63,248 nucleotides of DNA from Ophiostoma sp. CBS 140.51 (lineage: Eukaryota > Ascomycota > Sordariomycetes > Ophiostomatales > Ophiostomataceae), in NCBI GenBank assembly GCA_029298735.1, contig JANSLP010000183.1:1-63248 (forward strand). Reading direction: 5' to 3'. Position numbers and translations under genes: made by a program. The notes under the pieces were generated by a model. That model searched no databases and had not been told where the DNA came from. It saw only the letters and a program-made list of their open reading frames with translations. Positions 1 through 9,999 of the stretch are shown here, piece by piece (positions within the stretch are counted from its first letter, which is position 1; the number at the start of each line of letters is the position of its first letter).

Positions 1-506
1 TCTTTTTTTGAATTCGGTGGCCCAAACGGTGTCCGGCCCAAATGGTGTCCAGCACCAACTTGTTGGTGCGAGTTTTTCGAGTGACCATAAAAAGTGGGGG
101 CGTGGCACGAGTAGATGACGTCGTTGTCGTCGAAAAAAGTTACGTTTAGTGGGGCCGCAAAAGTGGGGCCGCCTTCCCGACATACAAAATGAACGACAGC
201 TAGTGATGCCGCTCACCGTGTCTGTGTTTTCTAATCATCAACGGCGATGCCTCGGGCATTTTGTTGTATTTTAGATAAATCGACATGAATCGACTGATTC
301 TGGGAGAGTCGACGACGGCCACGAGGTCCTCGCAAGGTGGTGTCGTAAAGGGACAGAGGCCGGGCGGTAAAGCTTTAACGGCAGTTTTTTTTTTGGCGGC
401 CGTTGACTCACTTACACGACACCATGAAGACAGATATTGACATCAAAGTTGTAAGTACAGATTCTTTGCTATTCATAAGTTATCAATACGTGTATCCCTC
501 CTTTGT
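1..506. other. Left-edge non-coding segment with short repeats
   Basis: No gene seen. Bases 19-50 are a 16-bp unit repeated twice in tandem with one mismatch. Bases 52-69 follow as a perfect 7-bp-stem, 4-nt-loop inverted repeat (GCACCAA/TTGGTGC). The phrase GTGGGGCCGC/GTGGGGGCG also recurs around 92-175. This could be the eroded end of a mobile element that continues outside the window, but nothing proves it. The right part (about 380-506) probably holds the 3' flank of the minus-strand gene ending at 507. Confidence 0.4.
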
Positions 507-2696
507 TTATATCCACTCATCCTCTTCACGCCAAGGTCTGACTCTTCCCTCCAAACCAAAACCGGCATACTCGACCCTTGTTCCATCTCGTTGCTGCTCG
601 ACAATATGGCCAAACCGCAGTCGCAGCTGGCCAATGCCCGGGTCGACGGGCTGTGCGCCGACTGACCGCCGGTAGGTGGTAATGCCGTCACTGCTGTTGA
701 GAATGGCTTCTCTCAGCTGATCACTCCGTGTCGTCAACAGCGTCGACGAGAACGATGTGCTGCTGACGACGCCATTGTGCAGGAGAGCACGGACACCGAC
801 GAGCAGCATGGCCAACAGCGTCGAGCCCAGAGCTGTGGCATAGGCAGCCCATAGTGTCGACCGAGAGTAGACAAAGAACAGCCGGGACTCAGAGTAAGTA
901 ACAGCCGCATTTATTGTGGGCGGTTCGGGTGTCGTGTAACCGTCAAATGCCAACAAGGAATACGTAAAATTGCGCGACAAATCTTCAATGGCAGCCGCTA
1001 GAGTACCGTTCCGACACCGTCCAGGGCGGATGGCCGTGGGTGAGCCAACCACCATGTCCGACTGCTGCAGCATGGTATTGTTGTAAAAGTCGGCGCAATG
1101 AATAAGTGGTGACTGGAGGAGAGGGAGAGTGGCCGACGACGGTGCACTTGCCGTGTTGAACACACCGCTGCCTTGGAAGGTGACGCCATTGTCGGCCGCC
1201 ACATGGAGAGTGGCACCCAATAGGTATTTAAAAAGCAAATGGGTCACCCAAAAGGCAGCCGTGGCCTGGTTGCAGTTGCCATAGGACGAGTTGTAGGGCG
1301 GCGCCGTGCTATAGTATGTGATGCTGTTGACGTTGAGCGTGGCGCTGCTGCCACACGAGGCGACCCAGTCTTGTGGTTCGAGAAGCTCGACTTTCCGAGG
1401 GACAACCGTCTGCACGCCGTCAACAAACTCGAGAGTCACATCATACGAGGTGTTGTAGAGCTGGCAGACGAGATTGCTGCCGGTGGCGGCAGTGTCGTTG
1501 GTCGTGGCATTGTCCCAGAGGGGGTTCACGCCCGCTGCCGAGATCAAAATGGTATTAAAAAGGTAGGAGGGGGCGACTGCACTGTAAATCATGGCGGCAT
1601 TTGTCGAGCTCGCATTGCCCGGCCGCGGCACATTGAGCTCGCCGTAAAAGACGTCCTCAAACGTCTTAAAGGTCGTGTTGGCTGTGCCCTTGGGATTGTC
1701 GATGAGCCAGGTCGGGGTGATGCCTTTGCCGTCGTTGAGAGCCAAAGCTTCAGCCAGGCTCATGCATTTGTACGACGGACCGTAAAGTGTCTGATCGTAG
1801 GTCGAGTTGGGGAACGGTGCCGCGATCTGGACAATGCCGTCGTTGCCGCCACTTCCGCCGGCTCCACCACCGATGGCGGCCGACGAGTAGACGTTGCTAA
1901 AGAGCGTGGCAATGGAAAAGTGCGCGGCTTGGATAAAGCCGGCACCTTCAAACGTCGCCCACTGGTTTGTATCGCTGAGATTGAGGGCAGGAACAGACTT
2001 GGTGGCCGTTTGTGTCAACGGCTGTGTGCCCACGGACAGTGTGGCTGGCGTCACCACCGATGCTAGAGGCAGGCACCACGATAACAGGGCCACTAACACA
2101 ACAATTTTGGCATTCCCGATAACGTCCCAGCTAGCAAACAACGCCAGTGGGTTGTTCAAGATGTCAAACATGCCGTCAATGCCGTCGACCGTCATGGCAG
2201 TTCGTCGCAAGGTGTACCATACTTGCTGGGCCGTCACGAGAGCCACAATTGTCGTCAAACAGGTCTTGTTGAGGAACGCAAGCGCCGTGCCGAACCGCAA
2301 GGCCCATGTTTGCTCCCCGCTGCCACCTTGCGTCAAAGAGCCAATCTCAGAAAGAAAGTCGGAGGCGCTTCCGTTGTCAGAGTCGGCAAGCTTTCCGTTG
2401 AGTCGTAGATAGTACAAATCATGCCCAACCGCAAAGAGAATGGCTGCGACAAATAGACCGATGGCTGCCGCCAAGTATCGCCAGTGGATGCGTAATCGAG
2501 GATCGCGGACTCTTTTGGTTTTGCTAAAACCGCTCAGGCCGGTCAATGTTTTTCTTAAGAAACCGCCGTTCCTTGGCTGTTTGGTGAGGTTCTCGGTGGT
2601 GTTTGCGCCGCCGTTGTTGCTGCCGTCGACGCCGTCCATGCCGTTGTTGTGGTATTCGGTCAACTGCACGTTGACATAGTTGCCCTTGTTCGCCAT
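507..2696 (-). CDS. Multi-pass membrane protein of unknown function
   Basis: A single-exon 729-residue protein when started at the ATG at 2696 (MANKGNYVNVQ). The frame stays open further upstream but contains no earlier ATG. A basic, Asn-rich N-terminus is followed by a hydrophobic span at about residues 73-92 (YLAAAIGLFVAAILFAV). Two more spans lie near 155-180 and 205-230. A large, Asn-glycosylation-rich (NxS/T) domain of about 400 residues with scattered cysteines comes next, then a last span near residue 640 (TALGSTLLAMLLVGVRALL) and a short cytoplasmic tail. The layout of three N-terminal spans, an extracellular or lumenal loop and one C-terminal span is typical of a large family of uncharacterised fungal plasma-membrane proteins. 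I recognise no enzymatic motif. Coding status is secure from length and topology; function is unknown. Confidence 0.8.
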   Translation of the reverse strand: MANKGNYVNVQLTEYHNNGMDGVDGSNNGGANTTENLTKQPRNGGFLRKTLTGLSGFSKTKRVRDPRLRIHWRYLAAAIGLFVAAILFAVGHDLYYLRLNGKLADSDNGSASDFLSEIGSLTQGGSGEQTWALRFGTALAFLNKTCLTTIVALVTAQQVWYTLRRTAMTVDGIDGMFDILNNPLALFASWDVIGNAKIVVLVALLSWCLPLASVVTPATLSVGTQPLTQTATKSVPALNLSDTNQWATFEGAGFIQAAHFSIATLFSNVYSSAAIGGGAGGSGGNDGIVQIAAPFPNSTYDQTLYGPSYKCMSLAEALALNDGKGITPTWLIDNPKGTANTTFKTFEDVFYGELNVPRPGNASSTNAAMIYSAVAPSYLFNTILISAAGVNPLWDNATTNDTAATGSNLVCQLYNTSYDVTLEFVDGVQTVVPRKVELLEPQDWVASCGSSATLNVNSITYYSTAPPYNSSYGNCNQATAAFWVTHLLFKYLLGATLHVAADNGVTFQGSGVFNTASAPSSATLPLLQSPLIHCADFYNNTMLQQSDMVVGSPTAIRPGRCRNGTLAAAIEDLSRNFTYSLLAFDGYTTPEPPTINAAVTYSESRLFFVYSRSTLWAAYATALGSTLLAMLLVGVRALLHNGVVSSTSFSSTLLTTRSDQLREAILNSSDGITTYRRSVGAQPVDPGIGQLRLRFGHIVEQQRDGTRVEYAGFGLEGRVRPWREEDEWI

Positions 2697-4072
2697 ATTG
2701 GGGCGATGTTGGAAGAGAAAGAGAGAGAAAGCAGCTACAGCAGCCTTGCGAGAAAACAGGCAGGGGCACGATATATATCCATGGCCGGATGTGGCTGGTA
2801 GGTAGGATTTCGCCAAGATCCAGGTTGGGGACACAAAAATGAAGACAATTACAGGGGTGCAAACACACAAACAAAAGCAGAACCGAAACCCAACCAGAGA
2901 AATCACAGACAACACATTGGCACGGCAGGAATACTGCGGCAGGCGCAGGATGGCCCTGCAGGCCGAAAGGATTCGACCTCTTTAGCCAACAAGCGCTCAT
3001 CCGGCGCGTAAAACCGACTGTTAGTGAAGAAAAGAGAGAAGGGAGAGACTGGAAATAGATAAAGTCCAGTTAGTGGGCGGAAGACGGACACTCCCCTCCG
3101 GGTGGTCTGGGTGTTTCCAAAGTCGATGAAAGTCAATTTAGACTTAAAAGAAGGGGACATCCGACATGAAACGTGAAGGCGTGAAAAAGAGGAGCTCTTT
3201 CACTATCCCGCATAACTGGTGCGACCAGTCACAAAATACACAACATCCCTGGACACCCGGACACAGCCACACCATTTCTGACAATATCTTGGATTTGAGT
3301 CTTGGCACCACTCTGACATGTTGTGCTGGGGTGGGAAGAGACAGGGCAGAAGCTTGGTAATACCAGAAGGAATCATAGTGAGAACTGCAACATGAATATC
3401 TTGATTCGAGCGCGATAAAACATCTTCAGAACATAGCATCAGACGCAATAAAAGGTGAAAGATCAAAGATCAAAGAACATCTTGACAAAATGCTTCCCTC
3501 GAAAGTTAAGCGCCATGAATGGATCCCTAGATGTTGCAGTGGGGAAACGAGTCCAAAAGAAGGAAATTGGGTGGGCCAGAACATAGGACGAGAACAGAGG
3601 TCGCTGACCACCCTTGGCGCTTGCAGCACACCATCTTTGAGCGACAGTTTCTTCAAACAATCGCCAAACAGTTAGGAGTATGCAAGGAGAGTGTTGGGTG
3701 TCTTCCTTTTGATTGAAGGATACGAGTATGTCGTACATATGATTGTTGATCCGACATGTGAATACCATGATGTGATTGTCAGCATTTCATTACTTTTTTT
3801 TCTACCAACTTTCTGGGGGAAAAAATTTGAAAAAATGAAAGATTGTAAATAGAATTTCTTTTGTTCATTTTTTTGTTAAAAATATTAAAAGAAAACGTCT
3901 CGAATTTGATATCATTAGTCAATTGTTTCTGAATGGTGAGAGAACATATTAAAATACAGAGACAGGTAACATTCTGTCCTCCTTTCCTCCTATCGCAACC
4001 CATAGTCTCAGCGATGAACACAAGTCATCGCTTCCTGTGCTTCGATGGAGACGTCATGTCCCATTGATCCCT
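2697..4072. other. Intergenic, no gene seen
   Basis: This spacer contains the promoter and 5' leader of the minus-strand membrane protein (left part) and the probable 3' flank of the small mitochondrial-type gene (right part). Open frames of up to 101 codons here lack similarity, codon bias or splice structure. Bases about 3785-3960 are strongly AT-rich with A/T runs, as expected for a fungal 3' UTR and polyadenylation region of the gene ending at 4073. Confidence 0.5.
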
Positions 4073-4336
4073 CTACTGCGCCTTATCCCGCGACATGTAC
4101 CAGACGGTGGACAGCACACCGTCCGCGACGCCGAGGTGGAACAAGACGAGCGCGCCGCCCCAGCCCATGCGGCGGGGGAAGAGACCAGTGATACCGCCGC
4201 GGGAAGAGGCAGCAGCAGCGGAGCTGTCAACAGTGTTGCGCAGCACGCGGGCGGTCGAGAACGACGAAGTCTGGCCGAGGCGCGAGGCCGGAGTGGCCAT
4301 GCGGGCGGCAGCGCGGGCGATAATGATGGAAGACAT
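4073..4336 (-). CDS. Small mitochondrial-type single-span protein
   Basis: An 87-residue ORF with an ATG at 4336. Residues 1-36 form a textbook mitochondrial presequence: Arg/Ser/Ala-rich, amphipathic, no acidic residue before Asp37, with RLGQTSSFSTARVLR around the likely cleavage zone. Residues 58-80 (GWGGALVLFHLGVADGVLSTVWYM) are one hydrophobic segment with small and aromatic residues, followed by a basic-acidic tail. The overall form matches inner-membrane accessory subunits of respiratory complexes or assembly factors, but I cannot assign a family. A TATA-like element lies about 195 bp upstream. The reading frame is favoured over overlapping plus-strand frames because of the coherent presequence plus transmembrane design. 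Function is inferred only at the level of location. Confidence 0.6.
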   Translation of the reverse strand: MSSIIIARAAARMATPASRLGQTSSFSTARVLRNTVDSSAAAASSRGGITGLFPRRMGWGGALVLFHLGVADGVLSTVWYMSRDKAQ

Positions 4337-5108
4337 TTTGGTGGTAGTGGTGGTGGTGACTGGGGTCGTTTTGGGTGGATGTTTGAGGCGACGAGATTGA
4401 TTGTTGTTTGTTTGAGTTTAAGTTGAAAAAACAAGATCTTGAAGGATTGAATATGTGAATGTGTGATTGATTGTTTGATTGATGATAATGAATCCTTTTC
4501 TGTGCTCTTGTTGTACCCCCATCTCGTCGATTTATATACACGATGAGGATTCGTTATGCTCAAGCGTAAGGCTTGGCCGTTGTTGTGTGGGTGTTGTCCG
4601 TGTTAGTGGATGCCGGCCGCCAACTTACACCAAAAGCGTGTCGATCACTCTTAGCTCTGGAGTGTTAGCAGGCGGCCAATCGACTGCCCGGGCTGACAGT
4701 CGGGTGCACCATAACGACATGTGTTATGGTCGGGACAAGCAGGCGAGCAATTGCCGTACAGAGTCAAATCAATCGTTACCAATTGACGAGCAGTTACCGT
4801 GCAGATGCGATTCAATTACTGTAAGAAAAACGTGCGATAACTGCGCGCGAAGAATAGTGAAAAGGCCCATTCTATTGTCTCTGAAATGACGTAGCACCAT
4901 AACACTGTCATGTTAGAACACCCGTCACGGTGATGCTTGGTAAAAAAGTCAATTGAACTCATGACAACAAACAAATCCTTGCTCTGGAAGATGAGCTTTA
5001 CAAACACAAACACCAAACGCCGACCTTAACCCGACCGTCCATGTATCCGATTCTTGAAGTCCCTCGAAATATTCTATCCTTCCCATATCGTATCCGCCCG
5101 ACTCTCTT
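4337..5108. other. Intergenic spacer with promoter of the small gene
   Basis: No gene seen. It holds the upstream region of the small mitochondrial-type gene (minus) and the 3' flank of the Srs2 helicase gene (minus). A 7-bp inverted repeat CCATAAC/GTTATGG with a 7-nt spacer lies at 4709-4729. Confidence 0.45.
4531..4538 (-). promoter_or_regulatory. Putative TATA box of the small mitochondrial-type gene
   Basis: On the minus strand the sequence reads TATATAAA, about 195 bp upstream of the ATG at 4336. It is the only good TATA match in this spacer. The distance allows a leader of about 150 nt. It is a motif match only. Confidence 0.35.
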
Positions 5109-8100
5109 TTACTGCGGCCTTCTAATGGTAGGCGGTTTAAACGGCCTCCTCAACCGGTCCATTGGTGCCAGCGACGGGCCTCCTCCGCCTCCGCCAGCCG
5201 GCCGGATATTGGTGCTCACGCTGCCGTGCGCCTGGACTTGAGCGTACGTTGTCGTGTGGAATGAAGCAGCAGGGCGGGCGCCACCCATCCCGACGCCCAA
5301 GCTGTTAGCTTGCATACCCACCCGGTGTTGCAGATTCTCCTTCCCGGCGACAGGCCGCTGGGGTGCACGGTACGGCCGCGGATGGTTGTAGTTGTATGGC
5401 AAGGGTTGTGGTTGCTGCTGTTTTGGTTGTGGCGGCGGCAAACCGTGGCGTGGATCGATCTGGGGTCGGGTGATGGGTTCAGACGTCTCTTCTGCCACTA
5501 TCTTTGGCTCCTCAGCCGGCGGCGGTGAACTGGAAAAGTGGGCGTATCTCTTCTTCTTGTCTGGATGGCCCGTCATGGTGTTGCGAACACCCGCCGCCGG
5601 CAGAAGGTTCCCTCGAACGCCACCCAGAGAGCGACTCTTGAGCTCGGCTGGGATGCCTGAAGGTGCTGCTGGGGCCTGTTGCTGGTGCTGCATGGCGAAC
5701 ATGCTGGATGAGCGCTGGAAGGTTGGTTCGGTAGGAGGTGGTGCCGACCGTGCAGCCGCCTTCTCCACCTCAGCAGCCGTCCCTGTCGAGTTGCTCCGTA
5801 TGAAACTCTGCATGATTGTCTGCTGGCCGGTCGGTAAAGCACCGCATTTGCGCTTGTTGTCGCCTGCTGTAGTCGCCGTCGAGAGGACTGGCGGTGGACC
5901 TTTTGCTGCTTCGGCCGCTTCAGCTTCCAGCATGGCCGTCTGGTGTGCCGAGGCAGTCGTGAAGCCCGGGTAGGCCGTGCCACCTCCCATGGTAAAGCCG
6001 GCCTCCATTGTTGTTGTGTAGCCGCGCTGCCATGGTCCTTGAGAATCCCCTCCTCCACTGTAGTTGGGCATCTCATTCATCATACGGCGCCGCTTTGAAT
6101 TCTGTTGGGCGTTGTTGCCACTCCCCACACCACTGCCCTGCCGCTTGAACCGCGATGAGTACTCGTACCCGCCGTCTTCGTCTTCGTTGTGATAGCGTGA
6201 GGACTCCAAGGGGTCAATGGGGAGTACATTGTCCTCGATGGGCACGCCCGTCGGCAGGTTCTGGTAGATGGCGCGCTCTTTGGGCACGTCGCGGCCCAAA
6301 ATGTCGCCCATCTCGTGGAGCAAGGCACGGTCGTATGCGGGGCCGCACTCGGCAAACCAGACGTCGACAATGTCGGCCAAAAAGGGCGACAAGGACTGTT
6401 CGCTGCGGCGTCCCTCGCGCTCTCTATCGCGGTCGGGCGAGCCAAACAAGGAGTAGCTAATGTTCAACAGGCACTTGGCACGGGTCATGGCGACGTACAG
6501 CAGTCGACGCTCTTCGTTGGTGTCGTCGGAGCGGCTGTGCGGCAACGAGCCCTCGTAGGCGGCGGGGATAAAGACGACGGGCCACTCGAGACCCTTGGCG
6601 GCGTGAATGGTGGAGATGGTGACCATCGGTAAAGGTTCGTCGGTTCCCTCTTGTTTCTTGTCGGCGTCGGCGGCCAAGCTAATGTTGGCCAGAAACTTGT
6701 TGAGGACGTCAGTTTCTTTCGTTTGTTCAACTCCATCGAGTGTGGGCAGCTCATCTTCGACCATCAGCGACTTCGCATTGTTCATAAACTCGCGTGCTAG
6801 CGTGACAAACTCGTCAATGTTGGCCCAACGTGCCTCTTCGTCGCCGCCGTACGTTTCGCCAATGTAGTTGCGGTAGTTAAGCTGTTCGGTGAGGGCGGTG
6901 ATGAGCTGGACAAGGTCGTACGCCTTACCGGGCTCGGTTGTCGTGAATGCGTCCGTAATGATACCGGCGGTGGTGGCGGTGGATATGCTGGCATCTCTTT
7001 TCTGTTTCGGTGCCTTGGGCTTCTTGTCTTCCCCATCACCGTCTTCATCTTCCTCGTCGTCGCCACCGTCACCATCCTCACCGTCGTCCTCCCCCAACTC
7101 TTCAAGAGCACCCCTCAATCGGCTCTGCATGCGCTGTACTAAGTCGATGAATCTACTAATCTTCTTGGTCGTCGTTGCGTTGATGCCCGTCTTGGCGATA
7201 ATATCACCTCGGCAGTGCTTCGTGATGAGCGTCCACATACTCATGTTGCCCGTCTCTGCTTCTTCGAGACAGCCCTTGATCGTCTTGGGACCGACACCGC
7301 GCCGGGGGACGTTGATGATGCGTGCCAGGACTTCATTGTTGTGCGGCTGGTGTATCACCCTCAGGTAGTCGACCAGCAGCTTGACCTCGGCGCGCTCAAA
7401 GAACTTGCGCCCGCCAATCATGCGGTAGGGGATGGCTGCGCGGGCCAAGGCCTGTTCGATGGGGCGCGAGAGCGCCGCGGAACGCACAAGAATGGCGATA
7501 TCGCCGTGGTTTAACATGTTGCCCGTCAGCAACGTGGCCCGCTTGATCTCTTGGATAATCCACATGGCCTCGTGCATCGAGTCCTGGAGACGGCGCAGAA
7601 CCGGCAGCGTGCCCTTCTTATGGACGGGCAGCAGGCTCTTATCGTAGCGTTCCTGGTCTTGCTGGATGACCTGGAGGGAGGTGCTGAGGATGCATTGCGA
7701 GGAGCGGTAGTTTTCTTCCAAAGCAATCTCGGCGGTGCGTGGGAAGTCGCTCAGGAAGCGCGTGAGATTGGTGATTTCGGCCGACCGCCAGCCGTAGATG
7801 CTTTGATCGGGATCGCCCACGACCGTGATCCGCTTGCACGCCTGGGCAAACAGTTTCATCAACTCAAACTGGATGCCGTTGGTGTCCTGGTACTCGTCAA
7901 TTAGGACAGCCTGGACGTTGGCGACGCACGCCGGGTGCGCCCGGAGCAGTTCGGTGCAGCGGATCAACAGGTCGTCGTAGTCGAGCAGGTTCAAACTCTG
8001 GAGGTGGCTCTGGTACTCGTCGTAAATCTTCTGAAGCTTGGCCAGAAAGTCTTTGTTTTCGGCGCTCTCTTTGTGCCCCGCCTTCTTCGCCTTGTTCTCT

Positions 8101-8918
8101 TCGTCGGTGCCCAGACAGCCCTTGGATTTCTTCTTGCTGATCCACCCGCGCGCCATGGCCGTGTCGAGTTCCAAGTTGAGCCGTTTAACAATCCGCTTGA
8201 TGATGGATTTGGAGTCGTTGTCGTCAACAATACTGAACCCTTTTGGTAGACCGATGCGCGTGCCGTAGGCCGACAGGTACCGGAGCGACACGCTGTGGAA
8301 CGTGCCCAGGACAATACGTTTCTCGCGTCCGCCGCCCAGTACTTTGCCGATCCGCTCCTTCATCTCGCGGGCGGCCTTGACCGTGAATGTCGCGACAATG
8401 ACATTGGATGGCGTGTAACCGACTTGATCGATAAGCCACGCGACGCGTGATGTCAGGGTGTGGGTCTTGCCACTACCGGGGCCGGCCAGGATGGCGACGG
8501 TGTTGGCATCCGAGGTGACGGCGCGGCGCTGGGCCGGGTTTAGTTTGCTCATGAGGGAGGAGTCGGATGTGGCATAGGTGTCGGGCTGCTCTGTTTTTAT
8601 CGTCGTTGTCTTTGACCGCGGCGCGACCAGCATATCATCCGTCGCCTTGGTTTTGGCCTTCTTTTTGGGCCGTGGAGGGGATGCATGTTGTCGGGCAAAA
8701 ATGGGTGCAGGTGGAATGATTGTTGTTTTCGTCACAACGAGGGTGGACTTCGTAGAAGTTGTCGTCGTCGTCGCGTTCGTCTTTGTTGATGTTGCTGTCG
8801 CCGTTGTTGACTTCTTCACCGGGCTCGCTTCTGGAGAGGACTTAATCTTGATGCATTCATCCCAGCTGTCGGCGTCCGAGTCGGAGCAGAGGTCAATAAC
8901 CTCGGGTTTTCCGGCCAT
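5109..8918 (-). CDS. SRS2: Srs2-type UvrD-family DNA helicase (anti-recombinase)
   Basis: An SF1A 3'-5' DNA helicase that in yeasts strips Rad51 from single-stranded DNA and restrains recombination (mus-50 in Neurospora). The protein has 1269 residues from the ATG at 8918, the only ATG upstream of the domain. All helicase motifs are visible in order: the Q-motif LNPAQRRAV near residue 125, Walker A GPGSGKT near 141, IDEYQDT near 340, GDPDQSIYGWR, LEENYRSSQ, TIHAAKGLEW near 770 and LLYVAMTRAK near 805. A very acidic Asp/Glu insert lies around residues 650-690, between helicase halves. The last roughly 350 residues are disordered, Gln/Pro-rich and basic at the extreme end, where the Rad51- and PCNA-binding region sits in yeast. 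The N-terminus carries VIDLCSDSD at residues 7-15, a SUMO-interacting-motif look-alike (see findings). No intron was needed. Confidence 0.95.
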   Translation of the reverse strand: MAGKPEVIDLCSDSDADSWDECIKIKSSPEASPVKKSTTATATSTKTNATTTTTSTKSTLVVTKTTIIPPAPIFARQHASPPRPKKKAKTKATDDMLVAPRSKTTTIKTEQPDTYATSDSSLMSKLNPAQRRAVTSDANTVAILAGPGSGKTHTLTSRVAWLIDQVGYTPSNVIVATFTVKAAREMKERIGKVLGGGREKRIVLGTFHSVSLRYLSAYGTRIGLPKGFSIVDDNDSKSIIKRIVKRLNLELDTAMARGWISKKKSKGCLGTDEENKAKKAGHKESAENKDFLAKLQKIYDEYQSHLQSLNLLDYDDLLIRCTELLRAHPACVANVQAVLIDEYQDTNGIQFELMKLFAQACKRITVVGDPDQSIYGWRSAEITNLTRFLSDFPRTAEIALEENYRSSQCILSTSLQVIQQDQERYDKSLLPVHKKGTLPVLRRLQDSMHEAMWIIQEIKRATLLTGNMLNHGDIAILVRSAALSRPIEQALARAAIPYRMIGGRKFFERAEVKLLVDYLRVIHQPHNNEVLARIINVPRRGVGPKTIKGCLEEAETGNMSMWTLITKHCRGDIIAKTGINATTTKKISRFIDLVQRMQSRLRGALEELGEDDGEDGDGGDDEEDEDGDGEDKKPKAPKQKRDASISTATTAGIITDAFTTTEPGKAYDLVQLITALTEQLNYRNYIGETYGGDEEARWANIDEFVTLAREFMNNAKSLMVEDELPTLDGVEQTKETDVLNKFLANISLAADADKKQEGTDEPLPMVTISTIHAAKGLEWPVVFIPAAYEGSLPHSRSDDTNEERRLLYVAMTRAKCLLNISYSLFGSPDRDREREGRRSEQSLSPFLADIVDVWFAECGPAYDRALLHEMGDILGRDVPKERAIYQNLPTGVPIEDNVLPIDPLESSRYHNEDEDGGYEYSSRFKRQGSGVGSGNNAQQNSKRRRMMNEMPNYSGGGDSQGPWQRGYTTTMEAGFTMGGGTAYPGFTTASAHQTAMLEAEAAEAAKGPPPVLSTATTAGDNKRKCGALPTGQQTIMQSFIRSNSTGTAAEVEKAAARSAPPPTEPTFQRSSSMFAMQHQQQAPAAPSGIPAELKSRSLGGVRGNLLPAAGVRNTMTGHPDKKKRYAHFSSSPPPAEEPKIVAEETSEPITRPQIDPRHGLPPPQPKQQQPQPLPYNYNHPRPYRAPQRPVAGKENLQHRVGMQANSLGVGMGGARPAASFHTTTYAQVQAHGSVSTNIRPAGGGGGGPSLAPMDRLRRPFKPPTIRRPQ

Positions 8919-9999
8919 CGTGGTGTACCATGCGTCGGCAATGGGTTGTGGTTGTCGTCTGTTTGACCGAAATTGTTGATATTCACCGTGCTGACCGTGT
9001 CTGTTAGGCGCGTTCGAGATGCTCCAGCGATTGACACCCCATTGTGTGAGCTGTGTCGCGCCTTCACGTGACCAAAACACGCCTGTTATTTTTGCAACTT
9101 CGTCACCAAACAGCGCCCCACAGCACGCTATTTTTGGGCGGGATCGACGTTTCCACCGGTTGACATAAGGCTGAGAGTTGAATGTTGAGTGAACGTCGTC
9201 TTTTCATCATAATGACGAAAGCCTAAGCCTTGCTGATATTGTTATGTACTGTATGTTAGTAAGCTCATCTAATATCATATCGACTTGAATTTCAACTTTA
9301 TGGTCAAGTCTATGGCTTGTTTTAGATCCTTTTCCCGTTGCCTTTTTATCTCGCGCTCTCGTCTTCCATAATCATGCACAGTTGACTGTAGAACATTTGG
9401 ATATCAATTGCAGTGTTGGTTGTGTAGAAACAATACTGGTATTTGTAGAAAACGATAAAGCGTCTTAAAACAGAAACTATAGTAATTCCAAAGTAGTGGA
9501 AACACGTGAAAGGAAACGCCAAAACCAGGAGCCCGCAAAAAAAAAACGAGCCTTGGTCGTAACTAAAAAGTATCAACAGAACAAACCCTCATCATCGTCC
9601 CTTACCCCTTTTTTGGAAGATATGTAATAGTGAGAAAGCCCTCCAAATGAAAAACACCGCCCTAGTCCTTCCGTGAAAAAACAAGATGAACAAGCAAAAT
9701 AAGTAGACATAGGAAATAATGCAGTAAGAAGAGTATGCAGAATGCAAGTAGAAGTAGTAGTAGTGACATAGGAAAATTGTGTGAATGAAGAAGTAGACAT
9801 AGGAAATATAAGAAGAGGTAAAGGTTGAGTGGTGGTGTAGGTGGTAATAAAGAGTATAAAGAATAAGAAGGAGAAATATGCCGAAGGACCGAGAAAGGCT
9901 TTCATGAAAAAAAGAAAAGAGGTATAATGATAAGTCGCTGGAGAGAAAGAGACGGGAAAACAAGACGAGGGAACGAACGACAAACGAAGACAGCTACAC
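8919..9999. other. Intergenic: SRS2 upstream region and SREBP 3' flank
   Basis: No gene seen. The left part is the SRS2 promoter and leader. The frame of SRS2 is open to 9080 but without ATG. The right part, about 9560-9999, is the probable 3' UTR of the minus-strand SREBP gene. It is pyrimidine-rich on the transcript strand and contains a three-fold repeated element described separately. Confidence 0.5.
9701..9808 (-). repeat. Three-fold short repeat in the probable SREBP 3' UTR
   Basis: An 18-bp block (AAGTAGACATAGGAAATA on the plus strand) occurs identically at 9701-9718 and 9791-9808. A shortened copy (GACATAGGAAAAT) lies at 9765-9777. In the minus-strand transcript these read UUUCCUAUGUCUACUU and lie 190-300 nt after the SREBP stop codon. 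Repetition inside an otherwise low-complexity 3' region suggests either a protein-binding element or a small local duplication. Confidence 0.5.
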
